DNA of 18,627 nucleotides from assembly GCA_023435565.1 (NCBI GenBank), contig JAEYRN010000101.1:1-18627 (forward strand), read 5' to 3'. Source of the DNA: Bacillota bacterium (GTDB lineage Bacteria > Bacillota > UBA4882 > UBA8346). Under the pieces are notes generated by a model, which worked only from the letters and a program-made list of their open reading frames with translations, made no database searches and had not been told where the DNA came from. Position 1 is the stretch's first letter, and every line of letters starts with the position of its first letter. Positions 14,322 through 18,627 of the stretch are shown in pieces. Made by a program: the position numbers and the translations under genes.

Positions 14322-14376
14322 ATTACTCTGACAAATTTCGCACTTTAATTATATGACTGTACCGGAGGTATTTTTT

Positions 14377-14469
14377 ATGGTTGCGAAAATTGAGTTAATT
14401 ACTTTTTTTATCCCAAAATATTCAATATCATTACATTTGGCGGAAACAAATAAATATATAAGTTTATAA
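14377..14469 (+). CDS. Possible small ORF, 30 aa
   Basis: GGAGGT (14364-14369) sits 7 nt before an ATG, an excellent initiation site, followed by 30 codons to TAA (begins MVAKIELITFF, ends NKYISL). Upstream, CTGACA (14328-14333) and TATATG (14350-14355), 16 nt apart, could be a promoter but would leave a very short leader. The peptide is mildly hydrophobic at its start and matches nothing I know. The initiation site has the same form, GGAGGT-T6-ATG, as the one at 10427. It may be a real short gene or the truncated 5' end of a lost one. Confidence 0.3.
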   Translation: MVAKIELITFFIPKYSISLHLAETNKYISL

Positions 14470-14732
14470 ATTGAATTAAATTTATTAATCCTTTCATCAA
14501 AGGGACTGGTCGTAAGCTTCGCATACTGCTCGCCCATGCATTCTGGCTGGTCCAAAGTCTGCTTCCTACTCGCCCATTTATCCTATCCGGCTTTAGGGAC
14601 CTGATGCATAATAGAAATTTGATTCAACTTTTTTAGTTAAATTTGTAGGTTTTATTATAAAATCGAAAGTTTGGGATAGACTAAATACTCAAGCAACTAC
14701 GCTATTTGATTAAATTTATCTGAGGTGATGCA
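14470..14732. other. Non-coding spacer with an imperfect 30-nt repeat
   Basis: No gene is supported here. Two imperfect copies of a roughly 30-nt motif, both containing CTCGCCCAT, begin near 14520 and 14560 in a locally more GC-rich patch. They could be debris of an older gene or element. The rest is AT-rich and holds the probable promoter of the glycosyltransferase gene. Confidence 0.35.
14633..14661 (+). promoter_or_regulatory. Possible promoter of the glycosyltransferase operon
   Basis: TTAGTT (14633-14638), a 17-nt spacer and TATAAA (14656-14661) make a plausible promoter with a weak -35 box, about 70 nt before the start codon at 14733. Confidence 0.35.
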
Positions 14733-16004
14733 ATGCGGATATTGATGTTGAGCTGGGAATATCCTCCGAAGGTTGTTGGGGGAATAGCTAGACATGTTCA
14801 TGATTTAGCAATTGCGTTAGTAAAAAAAGAAATTGAAGTAGATGTTATAACTTGCGGCGCACAAGGAACCCTGGAATTTGAGGTCGATGAAGGAGTAAAG
14901 GTTCACCGTGTAACTATGAATAATCCGGCAGCGCCTGATTTTTTAACCTGGGTCTTGCAGCTTAATTTAAACTTAATAGAGCAAGCAAATAAACTAAGCG
15001 TAAACGGTAACAAATTTGACTTAATTCATGCCCATGACTGGTTGGTTGCTTATGCGGGGAAAAATTTGAAACACTCAGGGCATATTCCATTGGTTTCTAC
15101 AATTCATGCTACCGAATACGGTAGAAACAACGGACTCCATAATGATCTACAGCGTTACATTAGTAATGTGGAATGGTGGTTGGGCTATGAATCGTGGAGG
15201 GTTATTGCTTGTAGTAAGTATATGGAGGAAGAGTTAAAAAGGATTTTCCAAATGCCGGAAGATAAATTACGTATCATTCCCAATGGTGTATACTCGGCCG
15301 AATTTCAAAATACTAATATTAACCCATCTATCATCCGAAACCGATATTCGGCGCCAAATGAAAAAATTATTTTCCATGTAGGGAGAATTGTCCGGGAAAA
15401 AGGCTTGGGTGTATTGCTCGAAGCTCTGCCAAGAGTACTTGCGGTTGAACCAATGGTTAAACTGGTTATCGCCGGGAAAGGACCTTATTTGGATGAATTA
15501 AGACACCGAGCCTACCAATTAGGAATCTATAATCGAATCTATTTCACGGGATATATTGATGATAATACTAGAAATGCTTTATTCCAATGCGCTGATGTGG
15601 CAGTATTTCCAAGTTTATACGAACCTTTCGGCATTGTGGCTTTGGAAGGAATGGCAGCCGGTACACCGGTTATAGTCTCGGATACAGGTGGTATGAGTGA
15701 GATAGTCAAACATGGGGTCAATGGATTAAAAGCATATTCTAACAACGTAATTTCATTGGCGGATAATATAATTTGGGCGCTACAACACCCTGACCATACT
15801 ATGCAAATGAAGCATAAAGCTATGGAAGATATTAAAAACCATTATGACTGGGACCGAATTGCATTAAAAACCAAAGAAGTTTATCTTCATGTATTAGACG
15901 AGTTTTATAGGTCCCCATGGCGACAAACAATTTACCGGGAAGAAGCCTATGACTATAAACATGCGGATCTTGAGGAAATAGGCCGCTATCGTAATATTCA
16001 GTAA
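14733..16004 (+). CDS. GT4 family glycosyltransferase
   Basis: The 423-residue protein has the two Rossmann-like lobes of GT-B glycosyltransferases. The N-terminal acceptor lobe has MLSWEYPPKVVGGIARHVHD and FDLIHAHDWLVAYAG. The C-terminal donor lobe has IIPNGV, IFHVGRIVREKG, VIAGKGPYLDEL and the E-x7-E motif EPFGIVALE (E297, E305), then GTPVIVSDTGGMSEIV. It resembles glycogen/starch-synthase-like and other GT4 proteins that use NDP-sugars. Donor and acceptor cannot be deduced. No signal peptide or TM span is visible. The start is ATG 14733 after GAGGTG (14722-14727). The sugar nucleotidyltransferase starts 16 nt downstream and may supply the donor or regulate its supply. The C-terminal 30 residues, beyond the usual fold, are highly charged. 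Confidence 0.88.
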   Translation: MRILMLSWEYPPKVVGGIARHVHDLAIALVKKEIEVDVITCGAQGTLEFEVDEGVKVHRVTMNNPAAPDFLTWVLQLNLNLIEQANKLSVNGNKFDLIHAHDWLVAYAGKNLKHSGHIPLVSTIHATEYGRNNGLHNDLQRYISNVEWWLGYESWRVIACSKYMEEELKRIFQMPEDKLRIIPNGVYSAEFQNTNINPSIIRNRYSAPNEKIIFHVGRIVREKGLGVLLEALPRVLAVEPMVKLVIAGKGPYLDELRHRAYQLGIYNRIYFTGYIDDNTRNALFQCADVAVFPSLYEPFGIVALEGMAAGTPVIVSDTGGMSEIVKHGVNGLKAYSNNVISLADNIIWALQHPDHTMQMKHKAMEDIKNHYDWDRIALKTKEVYLHVLDEFYRSPWRQTIYREEAYDYKHADLEEIGRYRNIQ

Positions 16005-16020
16005 AATGGAGGGAAACAAT

Positions 16021-18501
16021 TTGAAAGCAGTAATCATGGCAGGAGGCAAAGGAACTAGATTAAGACCGTTGACATGCAATAAACCAAAGCCAATGGTCCC
16101 GATAGTCAACCGGCCAATGATGGAACATATTGTTTATTTGCTTAAAAAGTATAACTTTGAAGATGTATGGATAACCCTTTTTTACTTACCGGAGCTAATT
16201 CAAAACTATTTTGGCGATGGCTCCGAGTTTGGGATGAAAATTCGATACTCTTTGGAGGAATCGCCACTTGGCACCGCTGGTAGTGTAAAGAAAGTAATTA
16301 ACGATTTAACTGAGACCTTTTTGGTAATTAGCGGCGATGCTTTAACGGATATCAACCTCGAAGAAGCAATAAAGTTTCATAAAGAAAAGAAAGCAAAAGT
16401 AACCATTGTATTGACAAAAGTCTCCAACCCGCTTGAATATGGAGTGGTGATTGCGGATCAAAAAGGGGATGTTAAGCGATTTTTAGAAAAACCAGGATGG
16501 GGAGAGGTTTTTAGTGATACGGTAAATACGGGGATCTATATTTTAGAGCCGGAAATATTTAATCTTTTTGAAGCGGGAAAGGAATTCGACTTTAGTAAAA
16601 ATCTTTTCCCGGCGCTGCTAGAAAAAGGCGAATTAATCTGTGGATATGTGGCTGAAGGATATTGGTCAGATATTGGGAATTTGGAACAGTATCGCCAGGC
16701 TCATTATGATGTATTAACGGGAAAGGTCAAAGTTTCAATCCCGGGCCGCGAGGTTAAACCAGGCGTTTGGTTGGGGGATTCGGTTTCGATTGATCCTAAT
16801 GCTCGAATTGAAGGTCCGGTATTACTTGGCGATTACTGCCGGGTAAAGGCGGGTGTAAATATAGAGAGCTTTACGGTAGTAGGAAACTATGGAATACTAA
16901 ATGAAGGGACAAGCATTAAAAGAGGAATTTTATGGAACCATTGTTATATCGGCCCTTATTCCGAAATTAGAGGTGCCATTATGTGTCACCATACCTACTT
17001 AAAAGGTAAAAATGCCATCTATGAAGGGGCTGTTTTAGGGGAAGGAGTATCAATGGGTGCCAGGTCAACTTTGAAACCAAATGTAAAGGTTTGGCCAAAT
17101 AAAAATATTGAAAGCGGTTCAGTCCTTAATGAAAGTATGATTTGGTCAAAAAAGGGATCCCGGAGCCTCTTTGGAAATAACGGAATCAGCGGAACAGTCA
17201 ATCAAGATATTAATCCGGAATTTGTTGCCAAACTAGGAGCCGTATTTGGAGCGCATTTAAAGCAAGGAGCCAGGATTGTAGTTTGTTCAGATAATGTCCG
17301 AGCTGCTATGGTTTATAAACGCGCTTTCATTTCCGGAATTTTAGCAGCTGGTACTAATGTTTACGACTTAGGAACCTTACCAACCGCATTGACCAGACAT
17401 GCTTTAGTCTCTCTAGGGGCCCAAGGCGGGGCCCAGTTTCGAATCAATCCCCAAGATACGGATGGTTTATTAATTGAATTTTTGGATAAACAAGGTTTAA
17501 ATATTGATAAAAACACTGAAAGAGCCCTTGAAAATTCTTACATGAGTGAAGATTTTCAACGAGCGGGTATAAATAGCTTTGGTGAACTGGCTTTTGTTCC
17601 CCAATTACTTGAACCTTATTTAAACGGTCTGGTAAGTCAGGAAGTTAAAGAGTTAATTAAAAAGCGAAACTTAAAAGTAGTTAGTCTATATGACGGAGGG
17701 AACATCTCTTTTATTCTCCCCGGTTTACTGGAGATACTGGGTTGTCAAGTAAGGACCGAAAATTATCAAACTAATCGTTCGGGCAAGCCAAGGACTCTAC
17801 AAGAGCTTTTGGAAGCCATCGGTAAAGTTGCCGAGACAGTCCAAAATGAAAGCGCCGATCTTGGAATAGTTGTGGACCAAAATGCCGAAAGATTACTTTT
17901 AATCGATGAAAGCGGTGATTTGCTTAAAGAGGACCAGTTAAACGCATTGCTAACTTTTTTAGTACTTAAGTATAAACCGGAAGCGGTAGTTCCGGTCCAA
18001 GTTACCGCTCCCCATTATATCGAAACATTGGCTAGAGAATTTCATGGCAAAGTAATCCGGACAAAAGCTAACCCACGTTCCTTGATGGAAAAAACAGTCC
18101 AGGAAAAATTGTTTCCTACAGTTGATGGACAAGGTAGTTATTTGCCGCAATTTGATTCGATATTTTCACTGGTAAAAGTTATGGAATTAATGGCCAGAGA
18201 AGAGATTTCATTATCGAAAGCTAAGACAATGATCCCCAGAGTCGAACGAAGTTATTTGGAAGCGGAATGCCCTTGGAATGAAAAAGGGCGGATCATGCGC
18301 CAACTATATGAAGAAAACCAAAATCGACAAATCGAAACCATTGATGGTCTTAAGATCTTCCACGATCAGGGCTGGGCATTGGTATTACCGGATGCGGATG
18401 AGCCGGTATTTAAGATTTATACCGAAGCTAATACCAGTGAGGAAGCAGACGCATTGACCCAAATGTACTGGAACCGAATTAGTGAGTTACAACTCCAATA
18501 A
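16021..18501 (+). CDS. Sugar-1-phosphate nucleotidyltransferase fused to a degenerate phosphohexomutase domain
   Basis: From TTG 16021 the protein has 826 residues. Residues 1 to about 230 are a nucleotidyltransferase: KAVIMAGGKGTRLRPLTCNK followed by PKPM, YFGDGSEFG, EESPLGTAGSVK, VISGDALTDI, FLEKPGWGE and EGYWSDIGNLEQYRQA. Residues about 245-365 are left-handed beta-helix repeats (VWLGDSVSIDPNARIEGPVL and following). Residues about 375-825 have the phosphomannomutase/phosphoglucomutase layout, and databases would likely call it a bifunctional mannose-1-phosphate guanylyltransferase/phosphomannomutase. All four mutase loops look degenerate, however. The phosphoserine loop TASHNP is QFRINP (472-477). 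The metal loop DGDADR is DQNAER (619-624). The sugar loop GEESG is DGQGS (702-706). The phosphate loop RPSGTEP is LPDADEP (789-795). The mutase half is probably non-catalytic. GGAGGG (16008-16013) places the start at TTG 16021, and the ATG at 16006 overlaps this site. Nucleotide and sugar specificity are not certain. Confidence 0.85.
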   Translation: MKAVIMAGGKGTRLRPLTCNKPKPMVPIVNRPMMEHIVYLLKKYNFEDVWITLFYLPELIQNYFGDGSEFGMKIRYSLEESPLGTAGSVKKVINDLTETFLVISGDALTDINLEEAIKFHKEKKAKVTIVLTKVSNPLEYGVVIADQKGDVKRFLEKPGWGEVFSDTVNTGIYILEPEIFNLFEAGKEFDFSKNLFPALLEKGELICGYVAEGYWSDIGNLEQYRQAHYDVLTGKVKVSIPGREVKPGVWLGDSVSIDPNARIEGPVLLGDYCRVKAGVNIESFTVVGNYGILNEGTSIKRGILWNHCYIGPYSEIRGAIMCHHTYLKGKNAIYEGAVLGEGVSMGARSTLKPNVKVWPNKNIESGSVLNESMIWSKKGSRSLFGNNGISGTVNQDINPEFVAKLGAVFGAHLKQGARIVVCSDNVRAAMVYKRAFISGILAAGTNVYDLGTLPTALTRHALVSLGAQGGAQFRINPQDTDGLLIEFLDKQGLNIDKNTERALENSYMSEDFQRAGINSFGELAFVPQLLEPYLNGLVSQEVKELIKKRNLKVVSLYDGGNISFILPGLLEILGCQVRTENYQTNRSGKPRTLQELLEAIGKVAETVQNESADLGIVVDQNAERLLLIDESGDLLKEDQLNALLTFLVLKYKPEAVVPVQVTAPHYIETLAREFHGKVIRTKANPRSLMEKTVQEKLFPTVDGQGSYLPQFDSIFSLVKVMELMAREEISLSKAKTMIPRVERSYLEAECPWNEKGRIMRQLYEENQNRQIETIDGLKIFHDQGWALVLPDADEPVFKIYTEANTSEEADALTQMYWNRISELQLQ

Positions 18502-18502
18502 C

Positions 18503-18627
18503 TGTCAATATTCTGTGAAAATGTCATGTAAAAGTAGGAAAATTATTCAGTGAAAATGTCACTAGAATAATTTTCCATATACAATTAACGCCAAGCACAT
18601 TTAGAACTGAATAATGCATTAAGGATT
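18503..18627. mobile_element. Possible insertion-sequence end (repeats and hairpin)
   Basis: Starting two bases after the stop codon, TGTCAATATTCTGTGAAAAT opens a stretch with two direct copies of GTGAAAATGTCA (18515-18526 and 18550-18561, 35 nt apart). A strong inverted repeat overlaps them: GGAAAATTATTC (18537-18548) with GAATAATTTTCC (18565-18576), extended inward by AGTGA/TCACT. A TG terminus and repeated internal motifs resemble ends of IS21-type elements, but no transposase lies within the window. The hairpin might alternatively act as a terminator for the preceding operon, although it lacks a T-tract. Confidence 0.35.

Noticed and set aside
14349..14555. 68-codon minus-strand open frame in the spacer
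   Set aside because: No ribosome binding site, an AT-rich low-complexity C-terminal half, and no recognised family. The repeats nearby make chance or debris more likely.
14516..14590. Paired CTCGCCCAT motif as a CRISPR or tRNA-like element
   Set aside because: Only two imperfect copies with no regular spacers, and no cloverleaf folding could be drawn.
16006..16020. ATG at 16006 as the start of the nucleotidyltransferase fusion
   Set aside because: It overlaps the GGAGGG ribosome binding site that serves TTG 16021, and family members begin directly with KAVIMAGG.
16021..18501. Calling the gene an active mannose-1-phosphate guanylyltransferase/phosphomannomutase
   Set aside because: The mutase catalytic loops are not intact, and nucleotide or sugar specificity cannot be fixed from motifs alone.

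Overview
The window looks like chromosomal DNA from a low-GC Gram-positive bacterium (Bacillota, clostridial or related). I infer this from AT-rich intergenic DNA, strong AGGAGG-type ribosome binding sites, several TTG starts, tight ATGA/TAATG gene overlaps, a ydaO-type (cyclic di-AMP) riboswitch and the gene families present. I cannot name a genus. Every gene I accept lies on the + strand. I see no rRNA, tRNA, CRISPR array or complete mobile element.

Region 1 (1-974) is largely non-coding. It holds a long imperfect hairpin (2-95), a 31-codon membrane ORF, a decayed tail of a chemotaxis receptor, a near-consensus promoter (584-612), and a complete c-di-AMP riboswitch with its own intrinsic terminator.

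Region 2 (975-5501) is the operon behind that riboswitch. It contains a membrane-anchored solute-binding protein whose two halves occur in circularly permuted order, trehalose synthase TreT, and a fused trehalose-6-phosphate synthase/phosphatase. It ends with the in-frame C-terminal tail of a lost MalG-type sugar ABC permease. The layout suggests osmolyte (trehalose) production by two routes under c-di-AMP control, with an eroded trehalose/maltose transporter locus nearby.

Region 3 (5512-10426) has a monocistronic nitroreductase. It is followed by a tightly packed operon: cheR-like methyltransferase, acpS, bifunctional NAD(P)H-hydrate epimerase/dehydratase, alanine racemase, and a lipoyl-like domain protein that lacks the modifiable lysine. 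The operon ends at a terminator whose 3' arm is also the ribosome binding site of the next gene.

Region 4 (10427-14321) has a secreted, C-terminally anchored protein with a glucodextranase-C-like domain. Next comes a stand-alone gene for an 871-residue fusion: an N-terminal class III (putrescine-type) aminotransferase and a C-terminal domain that closely resembles cyanobacterial acyl-ACP reductase, including its catalytic cysteine. This fusion is the best candidate for an undescribed system. It could reduce an acyl thioester to an aldehyde and transaminate it to a primary amine in one polypeptide.

Region 5 (14322-18627) has a 400-nt spacer with a possible 30-codon ORF, a GT4 glycosyltransferase, and a nucleotidyltransferase fused to a phosphohexomutase-like region in which all four expected active-site loops look degenerate. 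The window closes in repeats that resemble the end of an insertion sequence.
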